Positions 1 to 15,559 of a stretch of DNA of 64,000 nucleotides are shown here, piece by piece. The notes under the pieces are model-generated. The model was not told the origin of the DNA and searched no databases. It saw only the letters and a program-made list of their open reading frames with translations. Position 1 is the stretch's first letter; every line of letters starts with the position of its first letter. Location of the stretch: positions 1,269,001 through 1,333,000 of the forward strand of contig NC_092520.1 in assembly GCF_037038585.1 (NCBI RefSeq), given 5' to 3'. The position numbers and the translations under genes are program-made. This stretch comes from Patagioenas fasciata (Eukaryota > Chordata > Aves > Columbiformes > Columbidae).

Positions 1-19
1 GACCCTTGACTCCCCCCCA

Positions 20-545
20 GACTCACAAACACGAGAAGTGTGGGGGGCTGTTTTTGGGATAGGGGGTGGAGTTAACCAGTGTGGGTAGGGGGTTATTGGG
101 GTCCTGGTGGGTCCCTTTTAACCCTGAGGGATTGACCTTGTTGCGTTGACCTTGGGGGCCCCCCCCCCCGCTGCTAGCACCCCCTGTCACCCCCCAGCCC
201 ATGGGGACCCCCACTCACAGCCAGCGGGGAAGTGTTTTTGGTATAGGGGGTGGCATTGCCTGGGGTGTAGAGCGGTTATTTGGGTCCTGGTGGCTCCTGC
301 TGACTTTGGTGGGGGGGGGGGTGACATTGGGAGGACCCCACCCAGCTGCAGCACCCCCCGTCACCCCTCACCCCTCACCCTCACAGCCAGTGGGGGCGGG
401 AGAAGGGAAGGGTTGGCTAGGAGTGGCATTCCCTGGTGTGGGGGGGCTTATCAGGGTCTGGATGGGTCCCTTTTAATCTGGGGGGCCCCCACCCAACTGC
501 CAGAGCCCCCCCTGTTATCCCTTACCCCATAGGGACCCCCAGCCC
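20..545. repeat. Diverged tandem repeat, about 3 copies of a 160-190 bp unit
   Basis: Three loosely similar copies follow one another, each with a 'gggacccccactcacagcc'-like start, a 'gtgggggg..ttat.ggggtcctggtgg' middle and a C-run. A further piece of the unit reappears near 1180. It lies downstream of the last visible folate receptor exon, probably inside its final intron. No exon was recognised here. Confidence 0.5.
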
Positions 546-624
546 CCCCAGATCAAACACATCCAGTTGGGGGGACACGCAGCCACCTCCACTGCAGCAA
601 CACGGGGGGTGACTGGGGACACAC

Positions 625-4514
<3,890 letters not shown>

Positions 4515-4920
4515 GGCCCTGCCGAACCGCAGCGGCGTGGGGGGGTCACCGCGGCGGCACCCCGAGGAACACGGCGGGGACAAAGTCCCCACGGCGCACG
4601 TGGCGGCGCACGGCGGTGTCACATTGTCACCGCCGGCCCTGGGGGGTCTGGCTCCTACCTGGGGGGTCCTGGGTGCCGGGGGGGAGCGTGGCTCGTGGCG
4701 AAGGTCACGGGCGGCCCAGCCCTTGGCCACTGGGCAGGGTACGTCACTGGCCGCCGAGGAGGGGACAAGGCCTGGGATTGTCCCCCCCCCAGCACCGCAT
4801 GGAGCCAGGATCCCTCCCCCAGCGCCGGGCTGGGGGGAGCGGCGGCCAAAATCCACTCGTGGGTGTTTGTCCGTCCCGCCCACGGGGGGACACGGCCGGG
4901 AGGTGGCACCGGGCCCTGAC
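4515..4920. promoter_or_regulatory. GC-rich upstream region of the folate receptor
   Basis: This CpG-containing, GC-rich sequence lies directly upstream of the folate receptor start codon and is followed by minisatellite. It is the likely promoter/5' UTR by position only. No TATA box was recognised. Confidence 0.4.
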
Positions 4921-5905
4921 ACCAGTGGGGGGGACACCCCCGTGGGTAAGAGATGCCCCTGGGGGGGACAGGATCCCCCCCATTGGGGTCACAGATACCC
5001 CATGGGTCACAGATACCCCCGGGGGGTGGCAGGTACCCCAGGGGTGACAGATGATGGGGGGGAGGGAGCAGATGGGGGTCACAGACACCCCCACAAGAAC
5101 CCACGGGGGTGTCACAGCTGCTCCGGGAGGGGCAGGTTGACCCCCCATTGAGGTCACAGATACCCCAGGGGGTCACAGATGTCCCCGGGGGCATCACAGG
5201 TGCCCTGGGGAGGGTCATAGATACCCCCCCATTGGGGTCATTGATGCCCCATGGGTCACAGCTGCCCTGAGGGGGGGCAAGTACCCCCCCAATTGGGGTC
5301 ACTGATACCCCATTGCGCTCACAGATACCCCCGGTGGGGGGGTACAGGTACCCCTGGGGTGACACATGATGTGGGGGGGGGACAGATATGCCCCTGGGGG
5401 GTCACAGCTGCCCTGGGGGGACAGGTACCCCCCAAATTGGGGTCGCAGATGTCCCGGGGTGTGGGGGTCACAGATACCCCCCTGTTTGAATCACTGATAC
5501 CCCATGGCTCGCAGATACCCCTGGGGTGGTCACAGCCCCCCCACGAGCCACAGATGTGCCCGGGGGGGGTTCACAGATGCCGGGGGGGTGTCACAGATGC
5601 CCTGGGGGGGCAGTTACCCCCCAATTAAGGTCGCAGATGCTCCTGGAGGGTCACAGCCCCCCCCTCCTCCGAGTCACAGATGTACCCGGGGGGGTCACAG
5701 ATGCGTTGAGGGGACACACGTACCCCCCAAATTGGGGTCACAGATGCCCTGGGCGGGGGCACAGATGCCAGGGGGTGTCACAGATGCCCTGGGGGGGGCA
5801 GGTACCGCCCAGTTAGGGTCGCAGATGCCTCTGGGGGGATCATAGATGCCCACGAGTCACAGATGTCCCCGGGGGGGGTCACAGATGCCGAGGGGGGGTC
5901 CAAGC
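4920..5905. repeat. Minisatellite of 'gtcacagatgcccc' units between FOLR and ANAPC15
   Basis: Copies of 'ggggtcacagataccccc' / 'gtcacagatgccctgggggg' recur every 20-35 bp for about 1 kb. They occupy most of the interval between the two divergent start codons (4514 and 6098). Unit length varies, so the array is impure. Confidence 0.85.
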
Positions 5906-5924
5906 GGGGGGAGGAGACGCTTGC

Positions 5925-6097
5925 AACTGTCAATCAGACCGCGCCGACCCCGCCCCTCCTCGGGCCACGCCCCTTTCCCCTACTTGTCCTTGTGGGCGTG
6001 GCCTCCGCTCCGCGCAGGGCGCGGCGTCCCTCACTTCCGGGTCGGCGCGGCCCGGCCGGTCCCGGTCCCGGTGCCGCCGTGTCCCGTCCCCCCCGCC
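5925..6097 (+). promoter_or_regulatory. ANAPC15 promoter and 5' UTR
   Basis: This short CpG-rich, TATA-less segment immediately precedes the ANAPC15 start. It contains an ETS-type ACTTCCGG at 6033-6040, a CAAT-like motif near 5930 and GC-box sequence. Confidence 0.5.
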
Positions 6098-9035
6098 ATG
6101 TCCACGCTGTTCCCGTCGCTGCTGCCGCGCGTCACCGAGTCCCTGTGGTTCAACCTCGACCGGCCGTGCGTGGACGAGACCGAACTGCAGCAGCAGGAGC
6201 AGCAACACCAGGCCTGGGTAAGCGGGGAGGGAACGGGGAACCGGGGGCAGCGAATTGTTCCCCGGATCCAACCTCAGCCTCCCCCGGCGCGACTTGAGGC
6301 CGTTTCCTCTGCTCCTGGCGCTTGTTCCTGGGGAGCAGAGCCCGACCCCCCTGGCTCCAAGCTCCTTTCAGGCAGTTCAGAGATCAGAAGGTCTCCCCTC
6401 AGCTCCTGTTCTCCAGCTGAACCCCCAGGTCCAAAACCACCCCCAGGATTGGCGGTTTGGCCTCCACAGGTCCCAGCACAGGTTCGGTCACTGCCCTGGG
6501 CCTGCTGGCCACACCAGTGCTGGTCCCAGCCAGGATGCTGTGGCCTCTTGGCCACCTGGGCACACACTGGCTCGTGTTCAGCCGCTGTTGAACCAGCTCT
6601 GGGTACAAGACTCCCATCTACAACTGCCCCATGTTGGAGCACGTCCCCACCAATTCAGCCAGATCACAGAATCCCAGAATGTCAGGGATTGAAGGGCCCT
6701 GGAAAGCTCATCCAGTGCAATCCCCCCATGGAGCAGGAACACTCAGCTGAGGTTCCACAGGAAGGTGTCCAGGCGGGTTTGAATGTCTGCAGAGAAGGAG
6801 ACTCCACAACCTCCCTGGGCAGCCTGGGCCAGGCTCTGACACCCTCAGTTTCCTCTTAAATTTAAGTGCAACCTCCTGTGTTCCAGTTTGTACTCATTAC
6901 CCCTTGTCCTGTCACTGGTTGTCACCCAGAAGAGCCTGGCTCCATCCTCCTGACACTGCCCCTTTCCATATTGATCCCCAGGAATGAGTCCCCCCTCAGT
7001 CTCCTCTTCTCCAGCTCCAGAGCCCCAGCTCCCTCAGCCTTTCCTCACACGGGAGATGCTCCACTCCCTTCAGCATCTTGGTGGCTGCGCTGGACTCTCT
7101 CCAGCAGTTCCCTGTCCTTCTGGAGCTGAGGGGCCACAACTGGACACAATATTCCAGGGGTGGTCTCACCAGGTCCAGAGGGGCGTTTCCTCTCCCAGGG
7201 GCTGCTCAGCAGATCCCACCCCTGAGCAATCTCCAGGCACTTCGGTTACCAAGCTGGAGACAACCAGGGAGCGTCAGTGGGACATGAGGCAAAGGTTCTT
7301 CCCCAGAGGTGCTGGACACTGAACAGGCTCCCAGGGAGGTGTCACGGCCCAACCTGACAGTGTTCAAGCAGAGACTGGACAGCGTCCTCAGACACACGGG
7401 GTGACCTGTGGGGTGTCCTGTGCAGGGACAGCACTTGGACTCCATGATCTGTGGGTTCTTCCAGCTCAGGATATTCTGTGATTGAGGGATCACCCAAGAT
7501 TTAAATCAACTGATTTCCAAGCAATTCTTTCAACTTCTGATCAACAGGCGATATAGTGTGGGAGTGCGAGATGGAACATCCCGGGGGCTGTGACCTAACT
7601 CGTGCAGCAAGGTGACCCTTGGCTGTGTCTGCTGGGAACAGGATCTCACATGGGTTTGATGATAAAATAGTCCATCTTTCCCCTCCTCCCACCCCTTAAT
7701 CACAGAATCACAGAAGGGTTTGTGTTGAAAGGACCTTAAAGATGATCTGGTTCCAACCCCTGCCATGACAGGGACATCTTCACCAGCTCACGGTGCTCAG
7801 AGCCCCATCCAGCCTGGCCTGGGATGTCTCCAGGGATGGTTCAGCCACCAGTGAGGAAGATGGGGACAGACTTTTCAGCAGGGCCTGTTGTGACAGGACA
7901 AGGGGTGATGGGTTAAACTAAAGGAGGGAGATTCAGGCCGGACATGAGGAAGAAATTGTTGCCCTGAGGGTGGTGAGAGCCTGGCCCAGGTTGGCCAGAG
8001 AGGTGGTGGCTGAACCATCCCTGGAGACATCCCAGGCCAGGCTGGACAATCATTTCTATTTGCTTCTCCTCTCTCATGCTCATTTCAGAAGGCAAAGAAG
8101 TTACCCTGAACTAATGTCACCTTTTTACTTGTCCTGCTGCTGGCTCCAGGCTCCTTTAGCAGCTCCTCGTTAATTAATTAACCTCTTCCACATGCTCTGT
8201 GCTTGGGTGCCACGGCCCTGAGTAGGGGGCAAAATCCCACCTGTTTCAATGATTTATTTGGTTTGTTTTTGAAGTATCTAGGTGATTAAATTATTGCAAT
8301 TAGATAAAATAATTCCAATCAGTAATTAAACCCCCAGCGCTTGGGTGGGTCTGAGACCCCTTATTTTGGGGGAGGGTTTTAATTGAGCTTTAATTACTGG
8401 CAGTGCTTGTGCTCGTCTGGCTGAACAGATGCATTGAATTTGGGTTATATTTTTGGTGTAAAAACCCAAAAACATTATGTTTGGGTTCAGTTTGCCAGCG
8501 GGAAGCACTGGAGGGGGTCAGGATGTTCAAAGCCCCCCTTGACCGCCATTTTTCTCCCTGTTTACTCCCCACTTCCCCCCCCAGCTCCAGAGCATCGCTG
8601 AGAAGGACAACAACCTGGTGCCCATTGGGAAACCGGCATCCGAGGTGGGTTTGGCATCACGGAGAGGGGACAGGGGTGTCCCCCAGCCCTGTCAGAAGTG
8701 GGGGGACACTGTGGGGGTCACATCCCCCCCCGTGTCCCCCAGGCGAGGCGCTGGAGCTGTTGTCCCCACAGCACTACGACGAGGAGGAGGAGGAAGATGA
8801 CGAGGATGACGAGGACAGTGAGGAGGACTCAGAGGACGACGAGGACATGCAGGACATGGACGAGATGAACGATTATAACGAATCGCCTGACGACGGGGAG
8901 ATTAACGAGGTAAATTTTGGCGGGGGGGACGCCTCCCCTCAGATCCCCACTCTGCTTGTGGGGGGCTTAAACGTTTCCCCACCGCAGGTGGACATGGAGG
9001 GGGCAGAGCAGGACCAGGACCAGTGGATGATCTGA
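6098..9035 (+). CDS. ANAPC15: Anaphase-promoting complex subunit 15
   Basis: This is a small subunit of the APC/C ubiquitin ligase that promotes turnover of the mitotic checkpoint complex on APC/C, so that anaphase can start. There are four coding exons: 6098-6217, 8585-8644, 8772-8909 and 8988-9035, all phase 0, giving 121 residues, which is the normal family length. The N-terminus [20 protein letters not shown] and the [17 protein letters not shown] stretch are nearly the same as in mammals. They are followed by an acidic Glu/Asp run and the conserved ending EQDQDQWMI. The start is the only in-frame Met that gives the conserved N-terminus, and it lies just downstream of a CpG promoter. Intron 1 (6218-8584) carries four CR1 pieces. 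The gene ends tail-to-tail with TOMT, 172 bp between stop codons. Confidence 0.97.
6252..6656 (-). repeat. CR1 LINE fragment, antisense, no 3' tail
   Basis: This is a reverse-oriented CR1 internal segment of the type recurring at 18180, 34178, 39492, 40328, 47810, 49740 and 61918. It lacks the terminal tail and is directly abutted by a second CR1 in the same orientation. Confidence 0.8.
6660..7195 (-). repeat. CR1 LINE 3' fragment, antisense
   Basis: The CR1 tail appears in reverse (tcacagaatcccagaatg) at 6664. The body then runs rightward with the same sequence as the copies at 30869, 32262 and (opposite orientation) 51185. It is 5'-truncated. Confidence 0.85.
7225..7486 (+). repeat. CR1 LINE 3' fragment, sense
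   Basis: The sequence from 'gtcagtgggacatgaggc' to 'atattctgtgattgag' is a sense CR1 3' end. It belongs to the same subfamily as the antisense copy at 30337 and the sense copy at 44412. Confidence 0.8.
7697..8050. repeat. Inverted pair of CR1 fragments
   Basis: An antisense CR1 3' end (7697-7845) faces a sense piece of the same region (7855-8050). The arms share about 40 bp of complementary sequence around 'ggatgtctccagggatggtt'. It lies in ANAPC15 intron 1 and could fold as a hairpin in the transcript. Confidence 0.75.
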
Positions 9036-9159
9036 GCTGGAGGTTTGGGGGAGCCTGAGCCCCCCTAATGGTGCTGGAACCCCTGGGGAGCATTTTGGTG
9101 CCGGTGAAGCCGCGGGGGGGTGCAGAGCGATGCTGGGGGAGCACATGGTGTATTTTCTT

Positions 9160-9165
9160 AATAAA
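9160..9165 (+). terminator. ANAPC15 poly(A) signal AATAAA
   Basis: A canonical hexamer lies 125 bp after the ANAPC15 stop codon and about 45 bp before the convergent TOMT stop codon. Confidence 0.8.
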
Positions 9166-9207
9166 CTCAATTTTTCAGAAACAGGCACAAGGCCCCACGC
9201 ACCCCGT

Positions 9208-11972
9208 TTAATGGGGGCCCCGGTGCTCCACGGTGTCCCCGCCGGGCGCGGGGTCGCCATCCCCGGTGTAGCGCAGCTCGGCGATGCCGTCGGGGATGGC
9301 GGGGAAGTACTCGAGGCTGGCGCGGTGCAGGCGGCAGCGGTACCGGCCGCAGGTTTTGGCGTACTGCAGGAAATGGGGCGCGCCGGGGAACAGGACGTTG
9401 TCGGCCAGGACGGTGGCCCCCGGTGCCAGCAGCCGGTGAGTCTCCAGCAGCCGCAGGTCCCGCAGGTACCAGCACTTGCGGTGATCCATGAAGACGAAAT
9501 CCACCTGGGCCAGGCCGTGGTGCTGCCGCAGCCGCGGGATCACCGTGTCCGTGGGGCCCACGATCAGCTCCACCTGCGCCGGATCCTGCTCAGTGTCGCC
9601 ATATCGGGGTCCCCCCCGGTGTGTCCCCCCCTGTGCCCCGGTGCTCACCGTGCGCTCGTCGAAGCCGGCCAGCCGGATCACCTTTTCGGCCACGGCGCCG
9701 TGCCGCGGTTCCAGAGCCACAGTGTAGAGCCGGGCGCCCGGCGGCAGCCCCGCCGCCAGCAGCACCGCGCCGTAGCCAAGGTGGGTGCCCAGCTCCAGCA
9801 CCCGCTGTGGCGCCCGCTCTGCCAGCAGCCGCTCCACGATCCGCCCTGTGGGGCCACCGAGTCCTCAGGGACACAGTGGGGACACTGGGGGCTGTGTCAC
9901 CCCCTCCCCAGAGGGTTCCCTGGCGCCAAGAGGGGCAGGACGGAGGGAAACGGTTGCGCCAGAGCTCCCTTCTCCCCCTGCCCTGTGTCCCCCCGGCACT
10001 TGGGGACACAAAGTCCTGATCCGGTGCTGTGACCGTAGCAGTAGTGCCGTGGCTGTGCTAACGATGTTATGGCCACTCCAACGGCGCCACAGCTGTGCTG
10101 ATGACACTGAGGCTGTGCCAACAGTGCTGTGGTCATGCCAGCGGTGCCGTGGCCACACCAGTGGTGTCACGGCTGTGTCAATGGTGCCATGGCCTTGCTG
10201 GTGCTGCCACAGCTGTGCCAGTGATGCTGTGGCTGCACTAATGGTGTCATGGCCATACCAGCAGAGCCGGGGCCTCAGCAGTGGTGTCATGGCCAGGTCA
10301 ACAGAGCTGCAGTGGTGCCAATGACACCATGGCTGTGCTGATGGTGCCACGGCTGTATCAACACCAACAGCTATGCCAGCAATGCCACAGCTGTGTTAAT
10401 GGTGACACTGCCATGCCAATTATACTGTGGCCACACCAACAGTGCTATGGCCATGCCAATGGTGCCATGGCCCTGCCGGGGGTGCTACAGCTGTGTCAAC
10501 AATGCCAAGGCCCTGCCAATAATGCCATGGCCACACTAACAGTGCCATGGCCACACCAACAGTGCCATAGCTGTGCCAATGGCACCATGACCATGCCAAC
10601 CATGCCATGGTCATACCAGCAGTGCCATGGCCACACCAACGGTGCCATGGCCACACCAACGGTGTTATGGCCACACCAACAGTGCCACGGCCATGCCAAC
10701 AGTGTCATGGCCATACCAATGGTGCCATGGCTGTGCCAATGATACCATGGCCATGCCAACCATGCCACTGCCATGCCAATGGCGCCGTGACCATGCCACC
10801 TACGCCATGGCCGTATCAACAGTGCCATGGCCACACCAGTTGTGTCACGGCTGTGTCAATGGTGCCATGGCCGTGCTGGTGCTGCCACAGCTGTGCCAGT
10901 GATGCTATGGCTGCACTAATGGTGTCATGGCCATACCAGCAGAGCCAGGGCCTCAGCAATGGTGTCATGGCCAGGTCAACAGAGCTGCAGTGGTGCCAAT
11001 GACACCATGGCCCTGCTGATGGTGCCACGGCTGTATCAACACCAACAGCTATGCCAGCAATGCCACAGCCATGTTAATGGTGACACCACCATGCCAATTG
11101 TACTGTGGCCATACCAACGGTGCTATTGCCATGCCAATGATGCCATGGCCGTGCCAGGGGTGCCACAGCTGTGTCAATAATGCCATGGCCCCACCAATAA
11201 TGCCATGGCCACACTAACAGTGCCATGGCTGTGCCATTGGTGCAATGGCCACACCAGCAGTGCCATAGCTGTGCCAATGGCACCATGACCATGCCAACCA
11301 TGCCATGGTCATACCAGCAGTGCCATGGCCACACCAATGGTGTCATGGCCACACCAATGGTGCCATGGCTGTGCCAATGATACCATGGCCATGCCAACCA
11401 TGCCACTGCCATGCCAATGGCGCAGTGACCATGCCAACCACGCCATGGCCATATCAACAGTGCCATGGCCATGCCAATGGTGTCAGGGCTGTGCCAACAG
11501 TGCCATGGCTGTGCTGATTATACCATGGCCATACCAACAATGCGGTGGCCACATCAATGGTGCCGCAGCTTTACCATTGGTGCTGTGGCCATGCCGATGA
11601 CACCATGTCCATGCCAACAGTGCCATAGCCGTGCCAATGACGCCACGACCACGCCGCCAGCGCCACGGCTGCACCGGTGGTGCCGCACCCGCGCCATAGA
11701 CCGCTCTCACCTTTGACGGGCCCCACACAGCTCAGGTGCTCGTGGCGGCAGCTCCAGCGGTCGAAGGTGCTGAGGACGTGGCGGGGGTCGCCGGGCACCG
11801 CGTGCGCCAGCAGGTACTGGAAGGCGCGGTGCTCGCGGGGGACGCCGCTCAGGCGGTCGCGCAGCCAGAGCCGCAGCACCGCGCGGTAGAGCAGCGCCAG
11901 GTAGTGCCGGTAGCGCAGCAGGAGGGTGAGGAGCAGCGGGACGAAGGCCAGAGCGATGGCCGGGGACACCAT
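9208..11972 (-). CDS. TOMT: Transmembrane O-methyltransferase homologue (TOMT)
   Basis: This is a COMT-like membrane protein. In mammals and fish TOMT is needed for hearing through transport of TMC channels to hair-cell bundles. There are three coding exons: 11711-11972, 9649-9845 and 9208-9573, with phases closing to 274 residues. The N-terminus [20 protein letters not shown] is a single membrane anchor nearly identical to the mammalian one. The SAM-binding loop reads [12 protein letters not shown]. Unlike the mammalian proteins as I remember them, the COMT active-site set is present: DHRK (D183, K186), LADN (D211, N212) and LEY (E241). The COMT ribose-binding acidic residue after 'ITI' is Ala here (TVALEP). 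The start is the Met that opens the conserved anchor. The gene is convergent with ANAPC15; intron 1 is a 20-bp-unit minisatellite. No AATAAA was found downstream on this strand. Confidence 0.93.
10025..11695. repeat. 20-bp-unit minisatellite in TOMT intron 1, with about 0.68 kb higher-order repeat
   Basis: About 80 copies of a 20-bp unit such as 'gtgccatggccacaccaaca' run almost without break. A distinctive run starting near 10261 (with 'gcagagccggggcctcagca') recurs near 10939. Another around 10611 recurs near 11309. The array therefore grew partly by duplicating blocks of 0.68-0.70 kb. Confidence 0.9.
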
Positions 11973-12119
11973 GGCCAGGGGGAGTCCCCTGGGGAGCTGG
12001 TGCGTTGGGGACACGTGCGGCGTGGGCTGGAAGGGGGTGGCACAGGCGGAACCGTCGGGCACAGCCCCAGCGCAGCCCTTGGCTTTGCCTGCCCCGCGAC
12101 GCGAATTCTGCACCACACA

Positions 12120-14400
12120 CCCTGCGGCAGAAAACATGCGCCCAAAAAAGCCGCGACCCACGCACTGCACCCCAAAATCTGCACCCCGCGTTCGGCACCC
12201 CAAAGCGCGCACCCCAGAACCTGCGCCCGAAAACATGAGCCCCACAATGTGCGCCCTGCACCCCTCTACCTGCACCCCAAAACCAGCACCCCCAATCTGG
12301 ACCCAAAATGTGCACCCCAAAACCTGCAGCACACACCCTGCACCCCTCAACCTGCACCCCCAAATCTGGACCCAAAATCTGTGCCCCAAAATGTGCATCT
12401 CAAAACCTGCACCCCCAAATCTGGACTCAAAATCTGCGCCCCAAAATGTGCACCCCAAAACCTGCACCCCCAAATCTGGACCCAAAATCTGTGCCCCAAA
12501 ATTTGCACCTCAAAACCTGCATCCCAAAACCTGCAGCACACACCTTGCACCCTAAAACCTGCACCCCCAAATCTGGACCCAAAATCTGTGCCCCAAAATG
12601 TGCACCCCAAAACCTGGGCCCCAAAACCTGCAGCACACACCCTGCACCCTTCAAACCTGCACCTCAAAACCTGCACCCCCCAATCTGGACCCAAAATCTG
12701 TGCCCCAAATGTGCACCCCAAAACCTGGGCCCCAAAACCTGCAGCACACACCCTGCACCCCTCAACCTACACCCCCAAATCTGGACCCAGAATCTGTGCC
12801 CCAAAATGTGCACCTCAAAACCTGCACCCCAAAACCTGCAGCACACACCTTGCACCCCAAAACCTGCACCCCCAAATCTGGACCCAAAATCTGTGCCCCA
12901 AAATGTGCACCCCGAAACCTGGGCCCCAAAACCTGCAGCACACACCCTGCACCCCAAAACCTGCAACCCAAATCTGGACCCAAAATCTGTGCCCCAAAAT
13001 GTGCACCCCAAAACCTGTGCCCCAAAACCTGCAGCACACACTCTGCACCCCTCAACCTGCACCTCAAACCTGCACCCCAAAACCTGCACTCCCCAATCTG
13101 GACCCAAAATCTGTGCCCCAAATGTGCACCCCAAAACCTGTGCCCCAAAACCTGCAGCACACACCTTGCACCCCAAAACCTGCACCCCCAAATCTGGACC
13201 CAAAATCTGTGCCCCAAAATGTGCACCCCAAAACCTGGGCCCCAAAACCTGCAGCACACACCCTGCACCCCAAAACCTGCAACCCAAATCTGGACCCAAA
13301 ATCTGCACCCCAGCATGTGCACCCCAAAACCTGTGCCCCAAAACCTGCAGCACACACTCTGCACCCCTCAACCTGCACCTCAAACCTGCACCCCAAAACC
13401 TGCACTCCCCAATCTGGACCCAAAATCTGTGCCCCAAATGTGCACCCCAAAACCTGTGCCCCAAATCCTGCAGCACACACCCTGCACCCCTCAACCTGCA
13501 CCCCCAAATCTGGACCCAGAATCTGTGCCCCAAAATGTGCACCTCAAAACCTGCACCCCAAAACCTGCAGCACACACCCTGCACCCTTCAAACCTGCACC
13601 CCAAAACCTGCACCCCCAAATCTGGACCCAAAATCTGTGCCCCAAAACCTGCACCCCAAAACCCTCACCCCACACTCTGACCTCAAAACCTGTACCCCAA
13701 AGCGTGCACCCCATACCCTGCACCCCAAAACCTGTGCCATGCACCCTCGCACCAAAATCTGTAGCTCACAATCTGCACCCACACCCTGCACCCCAAAACC
13801 AGCACCCCACACCCTTCACCCCGACACCTGCACCCCAAAATGTGCACCTCAAAACCTGTGCCCCACACCCTGTGCCCCAAAACGTGTCCCTCAAAACCTG
13901 CACCCCACATTCTGCACTCCAAAACCTGTGCCGCATACCCTCACCCCAAAACCTGCACCCAAAAACATGCACCCTGCACCCCAAAACCTGTGACACACCC
14001 TTGTGCCCTAAAACCTACACCCCAAAACATGCACCCTGCACCCCAAAATGTTCTACCCAAACCCTGTGCCCCAAAATGTGCACCTCAAAACCTGCGCCCA
14101 CACCCTGCACCCCAAAACCAACACCCTGAAACCTGCAACCCGACGTGCACCCCAAAACCTGCCTTACACCCTGTGCCCCGAAACCAACACCCTGCACCCC
14201 AAAACCTGTGCCATGTACCCCCATCCCAACATCTGTACCCCAAAACATGCACCAAACAATCTGCACCCACACCCTGCACCCCAAAACCTGCACCCCAAAA
14301 TGTGCACCTCAAAACCTGTGCCCCGCACCCCAACACCTGCACCCACAAACGTGCACCCGATGTGTGCATCCCATCCTGCTCCCCAAAACCTGCACCGTCG
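12120..14400. repeat. CCCCAAAACCTGCA minisatellite with ~97-bp and ~316-bp periods, upstream of TOMT
   Basis: The base unit is about 13-14 bp (ccccaaaacctgca and variants). Within 12.3-13.6 kb the marker 'ctgcagcacacacc' recurs at spacings near 97, 97 and 123 bp. This gives a larger 316-318 bp cycle seen at least twice. The right-hand 0.8 kb is more degenerate. There is no gene signal inside. Confidence 0.9.
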
Positions 14401-14474
14401 GGTGTCCCCGGCCACACCGAGGGGACAGAGCTGGGTGGCACCCACCTGAGAGCGGCTGCGGGGAGCGGGTGGGA

Positions 14475-15432
14475 TCAGGATCGGGATCCAGGACACAGGA
14501 CTCAGGATCCAGGACTCAGGCAGGATCAGGATCGGGATCCAGGACTCAGAATCAGGACTCAGGCAGGATCCAGGACTCAGAACTCAGGATCCAGGACTCA
14601 GAATCAGGATTCAGGATCCAGGACTCAGGATCCAGGACTCAGGCAGGATCAGGATCGGGATCCAGGACTCAGAATCAGGACTCAGGCAGGATCCAGGACT
14701 CAGGACTCAGGATCCAGGACTCAGGCAGGATCAGGATCCAGGACTCAGAATCAGGATTCAGGATCCAGGACACAGGATCCAGGACACAGGATCCAGGACT
14801 CAGGCAGGATCAGGATCCAGGACTCGGGACTCAGGATCCAGGACTCAGGCAGGATCAGGATCCAGGACTCAGAATCAAGATTCAGGATCCAGGACACAGG
14901 ATCCAGGACTCAGGCAGGATCAGGATCAGGATCCAGGACTCAAAATCAGGACTCAGGCAGGATCCAGGACTCAGGATCCAGGACTCAGGCAGGATCAGGA
15001 TCAGGATCCAGGACTCAGAATCAGGACTCAGGCAGGATCCAGGACTCAGGACTCAGGATCCAGGACTCAGGCAGGATCAGCATCAGGATCCAGGACTCAG
15101 AATCAGGACGCAATATCCAGGACACAGGCAGGATGAGGACTTGAGATCCAGGACTCAGGCAGGGTGCAGGACTCGGGCAGGATGAGGACACGGAATCCAG
15201 AACTCAGGATCCAGGACACAGGCAGGATCAGTATCCAGTGCACAGGATCAGTATCCAGTGCACAGGATCAGGACCCAGACAGGATCCAGGACTCAGGCCT
15301 CGGGCAGAAGCATGCAGGGAGCAGGCAGGATCCAGGGAGCAGGACTGAGGACCCAGGACCCAGACTCAGGACCCAGGACTCAGGACCCAGACTCAGGACC
15401 CAGGACTCAGGACCCAGACCCAGACTCAGGCA
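14475..15432. repeat. CAGGATCCAGGACTCAG minisatellite
   Basis: This consists of short units aggatcc, aggactc and aggcagg in varying order. It starts abruptly after the preceding array and ends just before ordinary sequence at about 15435. Larger blocks (for example the one starting near 14520 and the ones near 14643 and 14930) are near-repeats of each other. Confidence 0.88.
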
Positions 15433-15559
15433 GAGGCCGCTGGGCCGGCAGCCCCGGCGCTGCCGCTCAATTATTGATGGTGGCACCGCGGCTGCAGCGG
15501 CTCCGGTTACTGGGGACCAGTTACCGATGGGGGAGGGGAAATGGGGAGGGGGGATCCCT

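Noticed and set aside
11736-14129. A 797-codon plus-strand open frame and its neighbours
   Set aside because: It runs through TOMT exon 1 in the wrong strand and then the ccccaaaacctgca array. Its Pro/Lys/Thr/Cys repeats are only the minisatellite read in a frame without stops.
14145-15185. Ser/Gln/Asp-rich open frame of about 350 codons
   Set aside because: It is the caggatccaggactcag array read in one frame. The other frames are equally open with similar low complexity.
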